Origin: Aquipuribacter nitratireducens
GTDB lineage: Bacteria; Actinomycetota; Actinomycetes; Actinomycetales; JBBAYJ01
Length of the DNA stretch: 64,000 nt
NCBI RefSeq assembly: GCF_037860835.1
Contig: NZ_JBBEOG010000007.1
Location: 62,001 to 126,000 of the forward strand
Reading direction: 5' to 3'
The translations under genes were made by a program, and so were the position numbers. The notes under the pieces were generated by a model, which searched no databases, was not told the DNA's origin, and was given only the letters and a program-made list of their open reading frames with translations. Shown one piece after another: positions 1 to 10,894 of the stretch (within the stretch, counting starts at the first letter, position 1; the number at the start of each line of letters is the position of its first letter).

Positions 1-17
1 TGCCGCAGGCGCCGCCG

Positions 18-830
18 TCAGGCGACCTGCTCGCGGGTGCACCACCACGTGGTGCGCCCGCCGACCTTCCCGCTCGCCATGGCGGCGCCGCAGCGGGGGC
101 AGTCCTCGCCGCGACGCCGGTGGCGGATCACCTCGCCGGTGTGGACGCCGCCCTTCGACGTCGCCGAGCGGATGGCCCGTCCCAGCTCGCGGTGGAGGAC
201 GCGCAGCTCGTCGGCGTCGAGGCCGCCGGCCTCGCGTTGCGGGTCGAGCCGCGCCTGCCACAGCACCTGGTCGGCGAGGAGGTTGCCGATCCCGGCGACG
301 ACGGCCTGGTCGAGCAGGCGGGCCTTGAGCGGCGCGGTGCCCCGCCCGACCCGCTCACGGAACTCGCGGAGGCCGACCTCCTCCGCGTCGGGCCCGAGAG
401 CGTCGAGGTCGGGGTCGAGCCGGACCCGGCCGAGCCGCCGCTTGTCGAACAGCCGGAGGGCGCCGCCGTCGTCGAAGGTCACCGTGAAGCGGAACCACTC
501 CGGCTTGCCGCCGGGGCCCGTGCCGTCGGCGCCGCGCACGAGGTCCCCGCCGGTGGTGCGGCTCCCGGCGGCGTCGGTGACGTGGAGCCGGCCGGCCATG
601 CCGAGGTGGAGGCCGAGCAGCGGACCGTCGTCGGACGTCTCGCACCACATCGTCTTGCCGCGGCGCCGTGCCGCCGTCAGCGAGCGCCCGACGAGCGCCT
701 CGCGGATCTCGCCGGGCTCGTGCGGGCGGCACACCCAGTCGTCGGTGTCGTCGACGTCGCGGATGCGGCGCCCGAGGGCGCCCGCCTCGACGGTGGCGCG
801 GGCCTGCTCGACCTCCGGCAGCTCGGGCAC
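18..830 (-). CDS. Fpg/Nei-family DNA glycosylase/AP lyase
   Basis: Base-excision-repair enzyme expected to remove oxidised bases and nick the abasic site. The 270-residue product begins with the family signature PELPEVE, whose Pro2 and Glu3 form the active site. Lys59 lies in the RRGKTMW segment. The helix-two-turn-helix (about 172-191) contains GIGN. The C-terminal zinc finger starts CPRCG (C244, C247) and has C264 in WWCTREQ, but the usual fourth cysteine at 267 is Glu. The GTG start at 830 is fixed by the N-terminal signature, since Pro must follow the initiator. Fpg and Nei substrate classes cannot be told apart here. It ends 17 bases from the window edge and is followed upstream by the dienelactone hydrolase. 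Confidence 0.93.
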   Translation of the reverse strand: MPELPEVEQARATVEAGALGRRIRDVDDTDDWVCRPHEPGEIREALVGRSLTAARRRGKTMWCETSDDGPLLGLHLGMAGRLHVTDAAGSRTTGGDLVRGADGTGPGGKPEWFRFTVTFDDGGALRLFDKRRLGRVRLDPDLDALGPDAEEVGLREFRERVGRGTAPLKARLLDQAVVAGIGNLLADQVLWQARLDPQREAGGLDADELRVLHRELGRAIRSATSKGGVHTGEVIRHRRRGEDCPRCGAAMASGKVGGRTTWWCTREQVA

Positions 831-855
831 GCCCGCCGTCCCTCAGGTCGCCGGC

Positions 856-1572
856 TCAGCGCACGTTCGCGCGGAGGAACTCCACCGTCCGCGACCACGC
901 CTGCGCGGCGAGGTCGGCGTCGTAGGTGCCGAGGTGGTCCTCGTCGTTGAAGAACGCGTGGCCCGCACCCTCGTACCGGACGATCTCGACGCTGCCCTTC
1001 GCCTTCTCCTGCAGCTGAGCCTCGAGGGCGTCGACCTGCTCCGGCGGCGCGAAGCCGTCCTCGGTGCCGAAGTGGCCGAGGACGGGTGCGGTGATGCCAC
1101 CGAGGTCGACCTGGTCGTAGCCGCCGACGCCGTAGAACGGCACGGCCGCGCCGACGCGGTCGCCCTGCTGCGCGGCGAGGACGAGGACGAACCCGCCGCC
1201 CATGCAGAAGCCGACGGCGCCGACGGTCTGCGAGGTCACGGCCTCGTGGGACCGGAGGAACTCGACCGCGCCGGCGAGGTCGGTCGCCGCCTTCGTCACG
1301 GGCAGGTTCTGCATGAGCTCGCCGGCCTCGTCGGAGTCGTGGGTGGTGCGGCCGCCGAAGAGGTCGGGGGCGAGCGCGACGAAGCCCTCGCGGGCGAACC
1401 GGTCGGTGACGTCCTTGATGTGCTCGGTGAGACCCCACCACTCCTGGATGACGACGAGACCCGGACCGGACCCGCTGTCGGGGACGGCGAGGTAGCCGTG
1501 GGCGGTCCCGCCGTTGGAGGCGAAGCTGACGTTCTGGTGCGGGTTCTCGGCGCCCGCCGCGGTCTCGGTCAC
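856..1572 (-). CDS. Dienelactone hydrolase family protein
   Basis: Alpha/beta-hydrolase of 238 residues, the usual length for dienelactone hydrolases, which open enol-lactone rings in chlorocatechol and related degradation or act on other esters. The nucleophile Cys123 sits in GFCMGG, with Asp172 (GTEDGF) and His205 (GAGHAF) completing the triad. Glu44 in QEWWG is the partner that activates the cysteine in this family. The GTG start at 1572 was preferred because the open frame further upstream runs into the divergent transporter gene at 1628 and codes for unfamily-like sequence. No signal peptide, so cytoplasmic. No catechol pathway genes lie nearby, so the natural substrate is unknown. Confidence 0.9.
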   Translation of the reverse strand: MTETAAGAENPHQNVSFASNGGTAHGYLAVPDSGSGPGLVVIQEWWGLTEHIKDVTDRFAREGFVALAPDLFGGRTTHDSDEAGELMQNLPVTKAATDLAGAVEFLRSHEAVTSQTVGAVGFCMGGGFVLVLAAQQGDRVGAAVPFYGVGGYDQVDLGGITAPVLGHFGTEDGFAPPEQVDALEAQLQEKAKGSVEIVRYEGAGHAFFNDEDHLGTYDADLAAQAWSRTVEFLRANVR

Positions 1573-1627
1573 GGGCCGACGGTAGATCGAGGCGCGCGCC
1601 ACGGCACGGCGGGGGAGGCTGGACGCC

Positions 1628-3085
1628 GTGGACGGCACCACGCGCGCACCGGACGCCGGCACGGTCGCGTACGGCACCCGGCAGGGCACCGGTCTGCTGG
1701 CCGCGGTGATCCTCGGTTCGACGATCGCGTTCCTCGACTCGACCGTCGTCAACGTCGCGCTGCCGCGCATCGGGTCCGACCTCGACGCGAGCTTCGCCCA
1801 GCTGCAGTGGGTCGTGACCGGCTACACGCTCACGCTCGCGGCGTTCATCCTCGTCGGTGGCTCCCTCGGGGACCACCTCGGCCGGCGCCGGGTCTACGTG
1901 TGGGGCATCGCGGGCTTCGCCGTGACGTCGCTGCTGTGCGCCCTCGCACCGACCGCGAACCTGCTCGTCGCCGCGCGCGTGCTCCAGGGGATCGCCGGCG
2001 CGCTGCTGACCCCGGGGTCGCTCGCGGTCATCCAGGCGAGCTTCCGTCCCGCCGACCGCGGCCGGGCGATCGGCACGTGGGCGGGCATCGGTGCGGCAGC
2101 GCCCGCGCTCGGACCGGCGCTGGGCGGCTGGCTGGCGGAGCTCGACTGGCGGCTCGTGTTCCTCGTCAACCTCCCGATCGCGGTCGTCGCGCTCGTCCTC
2201 ACCGCGCGCTACGTGCCGGAGAGCCGGGACCCGGACTCCGCGCCCCACCTCGACTGGACGGGCGCTGTCCTCGCGGTCGTCGCGCTCGCGGCGCTGACGG
2301 TCGCGCTCACGGGCGCCGGGCGCGGCGAGGGCAGCGAGCTCCTCGCCTCGGCCGCCCCCGTCGCCGGGGTCGTCGCGGTGGTCGCCGGCGTCGCGTTCGT
2401 GTGGTGGCTGCGGCGGGCGAGCGCGCCGATGGTCCCGCCGTCGCTGTTCGCGAACCGCACGTTCACGGTGACGAACGTCCTGACCCTCGCGGTGTACGCG
2501 GCGCTCGGGGCGATGTTCTTCTTCCTCGTCATCCAGCTGCAGACCTCGCTCGGCTACCGCCCGCTCGTCGCGGGCCTCGCGGGTCTGCCCTCGACGCTCC
2601 TGATGGTGTTCCTGTCGGAACGGGCCGGCGCACTCACCGACCGGGTGGGGCCCCGGCTGCCGCTGGTCGCCGGCCCGCTCGTGGGCGCGGTCGGGGTCGC
2701 GTGGCTCGCGTTCGTCTCCGAGGGCGACTCGTACTGGACGGCGGTGCTGCCGGGCGTGCTGCTGTTCGGCCTGGGTCTCGTCCTCATCGTCGCGCCGCTC
2801 ACGACGACGGAGCTCGCCGCCGCGCCCGACCGGTACACGGGCACCGCCAGCGGGGTGAACAACGCCGTGAGCCGGGCAGGTGGGCTGCTCGCGGTGGCGG
2901 CGCTGCCGGGCCTCGTGGGCCTCGGGCAGCAGGACTACGCCGACCCGGAGGCCCTCACCGACGGGTACCGGGCCGCCATGCTGATCTGCGCGGGGCTCCT
3001 CGTGGCCGGTGGGCTGAGCGGCCTGCTCGTGCCCGGCCGGCTGCGCGACTGCCGCCCCGACGCGAAGGAGGTCGAGGTCCCGTGA
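1628..3085 (+). CDS. MFS transporter, DHA2 (EmrB/QacA-like) drug efflux family
   Basis: Integral membrane protein of 485 residues, predicted to have 14 transmembrane helices and to export small molecules using the proton gradient. The first helix carries FLDSTVVNVALPRI, the acidic family motif, and motif A appears as GDHLGRRRVY at about residues 83-92. A glycine-rich, proline-containing stretch follows in helices 4-5 (LTPGSLAVIQA). The GTG start at 1628 precedes a short hydrophilic leader. The stop overlaps the GTG of the next gene by 4 bases, so the transporter and the luciferase-like oxidoreductase are probably translated together. The exported substrate cannot be predicted. Confidence 0.93.
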   Translation: MDGTTRAPDAGTVAYGTRQGTGLLAAVILGSTIAFLDSTVVNVALPRIGSDLDASFAQLQWVVTGYTLTLAAFILVGGSLGDHLGRRRVYVWGIAGFAVTSLLCALAPTANLLVAARVLQGIAGALLTPGSLAVIQASFRPADRGRAIGTWAGIGAAAPALGPALGGWLAELDWRLVFLVNLPIAVVALVLTARYVPESRDPDSAPHLDWTGAVLAVVALAALTVALTGAGRGEGSELLASAAPVAGVVAVVAGVAFVWWLRRASAPMVPPSLFANRTFTVTNVLTLAVYAALGAMFFFLVIQLQTSLGYRPLVAGLAGLPSTLLMVFLSERAGALTDRVGPRLPLVAGPLVGAVGVAWLAFVSEGDSYWTAVLPGVLLFGLGLVLIVAPLTTTELAAAPDRYTGTASGVNNAVSRAGGLLAVAALPGLVGLGQQDYADPEALTDGYRAAMLICAGLLVAGGLSGLLVPGRLRDCRPDAKEVEVP

Positions 3086-4062
3086 GCGGTTCCGTCGGGA
3101 TCATGCTGCCCCGGGAGGTGGCGCCGGCCGACGTGGCGCGGGTCGCGCGCGCCTGCGAGGCGGCCGGCTTCGGCGAGATCTGGGTCGTCGAGGACTGCTT
3201 CTTCACCGGTGGGCCCACGACGGCGGCGATCGCGCTCGCCTCGACCGAGCGTGTCGTCGTGGGCATCGGGATCCTGCCAGCGGTGGTCCGCAACGCCGCG
3301 TTCACGGCGATGGAGCTCGCGACGCTCGCAGGCGCCTTCCCGGGCCGGGTGCACGCGGGCCTCGGCCACGGGGTCGCCTCGTGGATGGCGCAGGTCGGTG
3401 CCGCGCCGGCCTCGTGGCTGGGTGCGCTGCGGGAGACGACCGACGCGGTGCGGGAGCTGCTCGCCGGCTGCGAGGTCCGCACCGAGGGCCGCTACGTCGC
3501 CCTCGACGCGGTCCGGCTCGACCACCCGCCCGAGGTCGTCCCGCCGCTGAGCCTCGGGGTCCGTGGGCCACGGTCGGTCGCCCTCGCCGGGGAGGCGGCG
3601 GACGGTCTCGTCCTCGCCGAGCCGACGCCCGTCGCGTACGTCGCGTCGGCCCGTCGCCGGCTCGACGAGGCGGCGACCGGCTCGACCCGGCCGGGGGCAC
3701 GGCTGCTCACCACGTACTCGTGGGCGCTCGCCGGCGCCCACGTCGGCGACGGCGACCGTGACGAGGTGCTGCGCGGTCGGGTCCTCGACGCGCTCCGCCA
3801 CGGCGGCACCGAGGCGCACGTGGCGGACCTGCCGGGCGACGTGCGCGCGCACCTCGACGACGTCCGGTCGGGCCGTGCCGCCCTCGCCGACGACGTCCTC
3901 GACCTGCTGGTCCTGCGCGGCGACGGCGTCGCGCCCGGCATCGCGGCGCAGCACGCGGCCGGGGCCGACACCGTCGTCCTCGTCTCCCCGCGACCGGCGG
4001 ACGGCGTCGACACGCTCCTCGCGGACGTCGTGGCGCTGGCGGAGGCCGCCGGCCTGCAATAG
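3082..4062 (+). CDS. LLM-class flavin-dependent oxidoreductase (luciferase-like)
   Basis: Product of 326 residues with the bacterial-luciferase TIM-barrel pattern: an N-terminal strand (GSVGIMLPRE), an ATTA-type segment written as TERVVVGIGI, and AGAFPGRVHAGLGHG, typical of FMN- or F420-dependent monooxygenases and reductases. The GTG start at 3082 overlaps the transporter stop by 4 bases and leaves a correct-length N-terminus. The much longer open frame upstream in the same phase is not coding. Coupling to an efflux pump suggests a shared role in modifying and removing a xenobiotic or metabolite, which is inference. Which flavin cofactor it uses cannot be decided from sequence. Its 3' end abuts the truncated MarR remnant on the other strand. 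Confidence 0.9.
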   Translation: MSGSVGIMLPREVAPADVARVARACEAAGFGEIWVVEDCFFTGGPTTAAIALASTERVVVGIGILPAVVRNAAFTAMELATLAGAFPGRVHAGLGHGVASWMAQVGAAPASWLGALRETTDAVRELLAGCEVRTEGRYVALDAVRLDHPPEVVPPLSLGVRGPRSVALAGEAADGLVLAEPTPVAYVASARRRLDEAATGSTRPGARLLTTYSWALAGAHVGDGDRDEVLRGRVLDALRHGGTEAHVADLPGDVRAHLDDVRSGRAALADDVLDLLVLRGDGVAPGIAAQHAAGADTVVLVSPRPADGVDTLLADVVALAEAAGLQ

Positions 4063-4322
4063 CTGCGCCTGTCGACCAGCCCCCGCTGAAACAGGCGCGC
4101 GACCACGGGCGAGACGGCGGCCGGCGCGAGTCCGAGCCGGTGCGCGACCACGCCGAGCGGGAGCTCGGTGTCGTGCCACGACGTCGCGAGCACCGCGAGC
4201 TGCGGGTACGTGAGACCCGTGGCGCGGGCGGCGACGCGCGTGGCGGTCGCCGCGACCCGTGGCGTCAGCTGGAGCTGCTGCACGAGGTGCAGGGTCGCCG
4301 GCAGCCGCATGAGGTCGTCCAC
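4062..4322 (-). pseudogene. Truncated MarR-family regulator remnant
   Basis: From a GTG at 4322 (or ATG at 4310) the minus strand reads about 87 residues of MarR-type sequence: an N-terminal dimerisation helix, TYPQLAVLATSW, then LPLGVVAHRLGLAPAAVSPV and VARLFQRGLVDRRS, the winged-helix core. Precisely where the wing (normally DPDDRR plus a beta hairpin) should continue, the frame runs into the antisense of the luciferase-like gene and stays open only because of the high GC content. The C-terminal third of the domain is therefore missing. I read it as a decayed regulator, perhaps formerly of the efflux pair. It could still be a short expressed protein, but it lacks the second dimerisation helix. 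Confidence 0.6.
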
Positions 4323-4418
4323 TCCGCGACCGTAGGGCGGAACGGCAGGCCGCCGCGGGCGTCGTCCACAGCCTCCCGCGCCCTGGTGCGGACCGAGTGG
4401 CCGGGCCAGGATCGACGC

Positions 4419-6089
<1,671 letters not shown>

Positions 6090-6104
6090 GCGCGGCGGCG
6101 CCGC

Positions 6105-8099
6105 TCACCAGATCCGGACGCGCTGCTCCGGGTCGAGCCACAGCCCGTCGCCGGCCTGCGTGCCGAACGCCTCGTGGAACGCGTCGACGTTGCGGACGAC
6201 GTTGGCGCGGAACTCCGGCGGCGAGTGCGGGTCGACCGTGATCCGGCGACGCACCTCCTCCGGGCGCGTGACCTGCGCCCAGATCCGGCCGAAGCCGAGG
6301 AAGAAGCGCTGCTCGGGGGTCAGGCCGTCGACGACCTGCGGCTCGTGGTCGCGCAGCGAGATCCGGTACGCGTGCAGCGCGACCTCCGCGCCGCCGAGGT
6401 CGCCGATGTTCTCCCCGAGTGTGAAGGCGCCGTTGACGTGCGTGTCCGGTGCCTCCGCGGGCGCGAACGCCTCGTACTGGTCGACGAGCGCGCGGGTGCG
6501 CTCCTCGAAGCGGGCGCGGTCGTCCTCGCCCCACCAGTCGAGCAGCGCGCCGGTGCCGTCGTAGCGGGAGCCCTGGTCGTCGAAGCCGTGCCCGATCTCG
6601 TGGCCGATGACCGCCCCGATGCCGCCGTAGTTGTACGCGTCGTCGGCCTCGAGGTCGAAGAACGGCGGCTGGAGGATCGCCGCGGGGAAGACGATCTCGT
6701 TGAGCGCCGGGTTGTAGTACGCGTTGACGGTCTGCGGCGTCATGAGCCACTCGTCGCGGTCGATGGGGCCGCCGAGCTTCGCGAGCTCGCGGTCGGTCTC
6801 GGCCGCGGTCGCCCGGCGGACGTTGCCGAGCAGGTCGCCGGGCTCGATGTCGACCGCGGAGTAGTCGCGCCAGCGGACCGGGTAGCCGATCTTCGGCGTG
6901 AAGCTCGCGAGCTTCTCCTGGGCGCGGGCCCGGGTCTCCGGCGACATCCAGTCGAGGCCGTCGATGCGCTCGCGGTAGGCGGCGATGAGGTTGTCGACGA
7001 GCTCCGCCATGCGGGCGTGCGCGGCCGGCGGGTAGTGCCGCTCGACGTAGAGCTCGCCGACGGCCTCCCCGAGGACGCCCTCGACGAGGGAGACGCCCCG
7101 CTTCCACCGCTCGCGGATCTGCGGGACACCGGACAGCGTCGTGCCGTAGAACGCGAAGTTCTCCCCGACGACCTCGTCGGTGAGGTAGCCGGCGAGGGAC
7201 GTCACGACCCGCCAGCGCAGCCACGTCTTCCACTCCTCGAGCGGGATGTCGCGGAGGGCCGTCGCGAGGCCCTCGAGCGCGTCCGGCTCACCGACGACGA
7301 CCTCGCCGCGGCCGCTCTCGGGCACGCCGACGCCGTCGGCCCACGCCCGCCAGCCGGGCAGGACGGCGTCGAGCTGCTCGCCGGTGAGGAGGTTGTACGT
7401 CTTGACCGCGTCGCGGGTGGCGACGGTGTCCCAGTGGTGGGACGCGAGCCGCGTCTCGACCGCGAGCACCGTCCGGGCCGCGGCCTGCGCGGCCTCGTCG
7501 TCGGCGCCGCCGTCGACGACGCGCGTCATGGCGAGCATGCGCGCGACGTGGCCGGGAAAGGCGTCGCGGACCGCTGCGTGCTGCTCCTCCCGGTAGTACG
7601 ACTCGTCAGGGAGGCTGATGCCGCCCTGCGACAGGTGGAGGAGGTACCGGGTGGGGTCGCCCTTGTCGACCCACACGTAGGAGCCGAACGCGCCGCCGAT
7701 GCCCTCGCGCTCGAGCTCACCGAGCAGCCGGAGGAAGCCGTCGACGTCGCCGACGCCGTCGACCCGGTCGAGGACCGGGCCCAGCGGCTGCGTCCCCACG
7801 GCCTCGACGCGGTCGGTGTCCATGAAGCTCGCGTAGAGGTCGCCGACCTTCTGGGCGTTCGAGCCGTGCTCGGCCCCCGACGCCGCCGCCTCCTCGATGA
7901 TCGTGCGGACGGCCTTCTCGGCCTCCTCGCGCAGGACGTAGAAGCTGCCGTGGGCCGCGCGGTCGTCCGGGATGGTGGCCTCGGCGAGCCAGCGCCCGTT
8001 GGCGTGGCGGAACAGGTCGTCCTGCGGGCGCACGGTGTCGTCGACGTGCGCGAGGGGGCCGGCGCCGAGCTCGCTGCGGTCGGTGGTGTCCGTCGTCAC
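6105..8099 (-). CDS. M13-family zinc metallopeptidase (neprilysin/PepO-like)
   Basis: Endopeptidase of 664 residues, full length for bacterial PepO-like enzymes. The zinc site is HEIGH (His500, Glu501, His504) with the third ligand Glu563 in ENIGD. The substrate-binding NAYYNP motif and the C-terminal aromatic RIW end are also present. There is no signal peptide or membrane anchor, so unlike eukaryotic neprilysin it is probably cytoplasmic and trims peptides. The GTG at 8099 gives a normal N-terminus (TTDTTDRSELG) leading into DDTVRPQDDLFRHANGRW, the conserved start of the family. The open frame continues upstream through the response-regulator gene but is a shadow there. Confidence 0.95.
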   Translation of the reverse strand: MTTDTTDRSELGAGPLAHVDDTVRPQDDLFRHANGRWLAEATIPDDRAAHGSFYVLREEAEKAVRTIIEEAAASGAEHGSNAQKVGDLYASFMDTDRVEAVGTQPLGPVLDRVDGVGDVDGFLRLLGELEREGIGGAFGSYVWVDKGDPTRYLLHLSQGGISLPDESYYREEQHAAVRDAFPGHVARMLAMTRVVDGGADDEAAQAAARTVLAVETRLASHHWDTVATRDAVKTYNLLTGEQLDAVLPGWRAWADGVGVPESGRGEVVVGEPDALEGLATALRDIPLEEWKTWLRWRVVTSLAGYLTDEVVGENFAFYGTTLSGVPQIRERWKRGVSLVEGVLGEAVGELYVERHYPPAAHARMAELVDNLIAAYRERIDGLDWMSPETRARAQEKLASFTPKIGYPVRWRDYSAVDIEPGDLLGNVRRATAAETDRELAKLGGPIDRDEWLMTPQTVNAYYNPALNEIVFPAAILQPPFFDLEADDAYNYGGIGAVIGHEIGHGFDDQGSRYDGTGALLDWWGEDDRARFEERTRALVDQYEAFAPAEAPDTHVNGAFTLGENIGDLGGAEVALHAYRISLRDHEPQVVDGLTPEQRFFLGFGRIWAQVTRPEEVRRRITVDPHSPPEFRANVVRNVDAFHEAFGTQAGDGLWLDPEQRVRIW

Positions 8100-8149
8100 G
8101 CGGCCATGGTGCCCCATACCGGGACGGACCCCGTGGCGGCCCCGAGTCG

Positions 8150-8833
8150 TCAGGCGCCGAGCCCTCCCTCGCGCGCGCGGACGATCAGCGCCGAGCGGTC
8201 CCTGACCCCGAGCTTCGCCGTGATCGCCGCGACGGTGTTGCGGACGGTCTTGTCGGCGAGCACGAGCCGCCGGGCGACCGAGGCGTTGTCGAGTCCGCGG
8301 GCGACGAGGTCGAGCACCTCCCGCTCCCTCGCCGTCAGCTCGGGGAAGGGCACGGGCCCGCCGACGGCGGCGGTACGGGCGCCCGAGAGGTACGCGAGCG
8401 TCCGGGCGGCGACCTCGGGTCCGAGGATGACCTCCCCGTTGGCGACGGCCCGCACGGCCCGCTCGACCTCCGTCGGGCTCGCGCTCTTCAGCAGGTAGCC
8501 GCGGGCGCCGGCACGGATGGCCGCGACGAGGTTGTCGTCGTCCTCGTGCATCGTGACGACGAGGACGGCGACCTCCGGGCGCCGCCGCACGAGCTCGCGG
8601 GTCACCTCGATGCCGGTGCCGTCGCCGAGGTCGACGTCCATGAGGACGACGTCGAGGTCGGGTGTCGTCCCGGCGTCGAGCACCCCGGCGGCCTCCGTCG
8701 CGGACGCCGCCTGACCCGCGACCGTGATGCCGTCGAGGCTGCCGAGCAGGCTCACCATGCCGAGCCGGAAGACCGGGTGGTCGTCGACGACGACGACGTG
8801 CACCACCCGGCCGGCCGCGTCCCTCCCGATCAC
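8150..8833 (-). CDS. NarL/FixJ-type response regulator
   Basis: DNA-binding output of a two-component system. The receiver domain (about residues 10-125) has the acidic pair in VVVDDHP, the phosphoacceptor Asp66 in VLMDVDLGDG, Thr94 (VVTMHEDD) and Lys116 (YLLKSASP). A LuxR-type helix-turn-helix follows (ELTAREREVLDLVARG through KTVRNTVAAITAKLGV). The GTG at 8833 overlaps the TGA of the kinase gene by 4 bases (GTGA), which makes it the preferred start. An alternative GTG lies at 8842. It pairs with the adjacent kinase. Target genes are not evident in the window. Confidence 0.94.
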   Translation of the reverse strand: MIGRDAAGRVVHVVVVDDHPVFRLGMVSLLGSLDGITVAGQAASATEAAGVLDAGTTPDLDVVLMDVDLGDGTGIEVTRELVRRRPEVAVLVVTMHEDDDNLVAAIRAGARGYLLKSASPTEVERAVRAVANGEVILGPEVAARTLAYLSGARTAAVGGPVPFPELTAREREVLDLVARGLDNASVARRLVLADKTVRNTVAAITAKLGVRDRSALIVRAREGGLGA

Positions 8834-10845
8834 GCCCGCCACGGCAGCACCGCCTCCACGCGCGTCCCGCCGCCCGGGCGGGCGAGCAGCGCCAGGCTGC
8901 CCCCGACCTCCTCCGCGCGCTCCCGCATCGAGGACGTCCCGACACCGGGCAGGCTCCCCTCCGCCACCCCGGTGCCGTCGTCGTCGACGTGGACGCGCAG
9001 GTGCTCGCCCTCCCGCCGCAGCCGGACCGTGCAGCGCGAGGCGCCGCTGTGCCGGGCGACGTTCGTCACCGCCTCGACGACGATGCCGTACGCGGTGACG
9101 GCGAGCGCGCCGCGGAGCGCGGACGTCGCGTCGTCGAGATCGAGGTCGACGTCGAGGCCGCCGGTCGCGTGCCGGGCCGCGAGCTCGCCGAGCGCCGGGA
9201 CGAGGCCGAGCTCGTCGAGCGCCGGCGGGAGGAGGTCGCGCGAGAGGGTGCGGACGTCCTCGACGCGCTGGTCGAGCTCGCCCTGGAGCGCCCCGAGCAG
9301 GTCGGCGGCCGCGGCCGGGTCGTCGCGCACGACGTTGCGGGCTGCCCCGATGCCGAGCCGGATCCCGGCGAGCGACGGACCGAGGCCGTCGTGGAGCTCC
9401 CGGCGCAGGCGCCGTCGCTCGGTGAGGCGTGCCTCGGTGACCTTCTCCCGCGCGTTCTCGAGCTCGCGCGCCGCGACGGTGAGCGCCGCACCGGCGGCGA
9501 CGAGCCCCGCCAGCTCGTCGAGCACCGCGCGGGCGCGGCCGTCGAGGCGCTCCCCGGCCGGCGGGGTGACGACGAGCCGGCCGACCGGGGCACCCCGGTG
9601 CTCGAGCGGGACGCCGACCGAGTGGGGCGTCAGCTCACCCCGGCGGACCACCTCGCGTCCGTCGACGACGAGCGTGACGGCGTCGAGGCGGAGGGCGGCG
9701 ACGACCCCGTCGACGAGGGACTCGAGGAGGTCCTCGGTGGACGCGGCGGCGGCCAGCCGCGACCCGAGCCGCCGGACGGCCAGCGCGGGGTCGGCGGCGT
9801 CGCCGTGGACGAGCCGGTCGACGCGACGCTGCAGCCACAGCCGGGACGGCTGGACCGCCGCGACGACGACACCGGCGGCGACGACCGGCGCGAGGCCGGC
9901 GTCGGGCAGCAGCGCCGCGACGAGCGCGGCGACGAGGACGTACGCGACGACGAGCACCGCGGTGAGCGCGCCGGCGAGGACCGCGCGGGACAGGGCGAGG
10001 TCGAGGCCCCACAGGCGGCGTCGGAGGACGACGACCATGACCGCGCCGGGGAACAGCACCTGGCTCGCGAGGTGGAGCGAGGGGACGACGGCGAGCGGGA
10101 CCACGGTGAGGAGGAAGGGCAGGGCGATGGGCACGAACGAGAGGGCGACGGCCGCGGTGCCGAGGGCGAGCCACACGTAGGGCGCGCGCTGCCCGGGCGG
10201 CAGGGCACGGCGCCGGCGGAGGCAGCCCGCGGCCGCGAGGAGACCGACGACCACCGCGGCGAGGGTGAGGACGGACTGGACGACGAGGAGCGTCGGTGTC
10301 TCGGGCAGGAGCCGGGCGGTGAAGAGGGCGACGGTGAGCGCGGCCCCGACCGCCAGCCCGGCGCGTCCGGCCCGGTCCCCGGGCAGGGCACCCTCCTCGC
10401 GGACGAGCCACGGCAGGACGAGGAACATGCCGTACGTGCCGGGCAGCCACGCCGTGCCGGAGAGCCGCTGGAGGACGGCGTCGCCCGGCAGGCCGCCGAC
10501 GACCGAGGCCAGCTGCGCGTAGCCGTACCCGAGGGCGGCGAGCGCGCCCCCGACGGCGGCGAGTCCCATCAGTACGGCGACGACGTGGACCCGCCGCCAC
10601 AGGACGGTCGCCGCGACCGCGCCGAACACGAGGGCGACGGCGAGGTCGACGACGTAGAACAGGAGGTCCTGCTCGAGCGGCGGCCGGCCGCCGAGCAGGA
10701 GGAGGAGGGAGAGCAGTCCGACGCCCCAGGCGACGGCGACGGTCGCACCCGCGGCCCACGGCGCGCCGCCGCGCCGCCCCTCGGTGAGGGACGGCGCGGT
10801 GGTGGTGACGCCGGTGCCGGGCGTCGCTGATGTCGCGGCTGTCAT
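8830..10845 (-). CDS. Membrane sensor histidine kinase (HisKA_3/NarX-like)
   Basis: Sensor kinase of 671 residues. The N-terminal half holds about ten hydrophobic segments, so the sensing part is a multi-pass membrane domain rather than an extracytoplasmic loop. A GAF-like region (about 365-455) precedes the dimerisation helix with the phosphorylated His485 in RRELHDGLGPSLAG. The HATPase domain has an N box (VVEAVTNVARHSGA), a VDDDGTG G1 loop and a GVGTSSMRERAEE G2 loop. It starts at ATG 10845 and ends with a 4-base overlap to the response regulator gene. The signal is unknown. A TACGCT hexamer (10855-10860, minus strand) lies 9 bases before the start. Confidence 0.94.
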   Translation of the reverse strand: MTAATSATPGTGVTTTAPSLTEGRRGGAPWAAGATVAVAWGVGLLSLLLLLGGRPPLEQDLLFYVVDLAVALVFGAVAATVLWRRVHVVAVLMGLAAVGGALAALGYGYAQLASVVGGLPGDAVLQRLSGTAWLPGTYGMFLVLPWLVREEGALPGDRAGRAGLAVGAALTVALFTARLLPETPTLLVVQSVLTLAAVVVGLLAAAGCLRRRRALPPGQRAPYVWLALGTAAVALSFVPIALPFLLTVVPLAVVPSLHLASQVLFPGAVMVVVLRRRLWGLDLALSRAVLAGALTAVLVVAYVLVAALVAALLPDAGLAPVVAAGVVVAAVQPSRLWLQRRVDRLVHGDAADPALAVRRLGSRLAAAASTEDLLESLVDGVVAALRLDAVTLVVDGREVVRRGELTPHSVGVPLEHRGAPVGRLVVTPPAGERLDGRARAVLDELAGLVAAGAALTVAARELENAREKVTEARLTERRRLRRELHDGLGPSLAGIRLGIGAARNVVRDDPAAAADLLGALQGELDQRVEDVRTLSRDLLPPALDELGLVPALGELAARHATGGLDVDLDLDDATSALRGALAVTAYGIVVEAVTNVARHSGASRCTVRLRREGEHLRVHVDDDGTGVAEGSLPGVGTSSMRERAEEVGGSLALLARPGGGTRVEAVLPWRA

Positions 10846-10894
10846 GGCGAGCGCAGCGTACGGACGGCGTGGTGGTCGTGGTGCGGGAACGCGC

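Noticed and set aside
37-4062. A 1341-codon open frame on the plus strand
   Set aside because: Only its last 326 codons are a gene. The rest is antisense or shifted sequence kept open by high GC, rich in Arg and Ala with no family signal.
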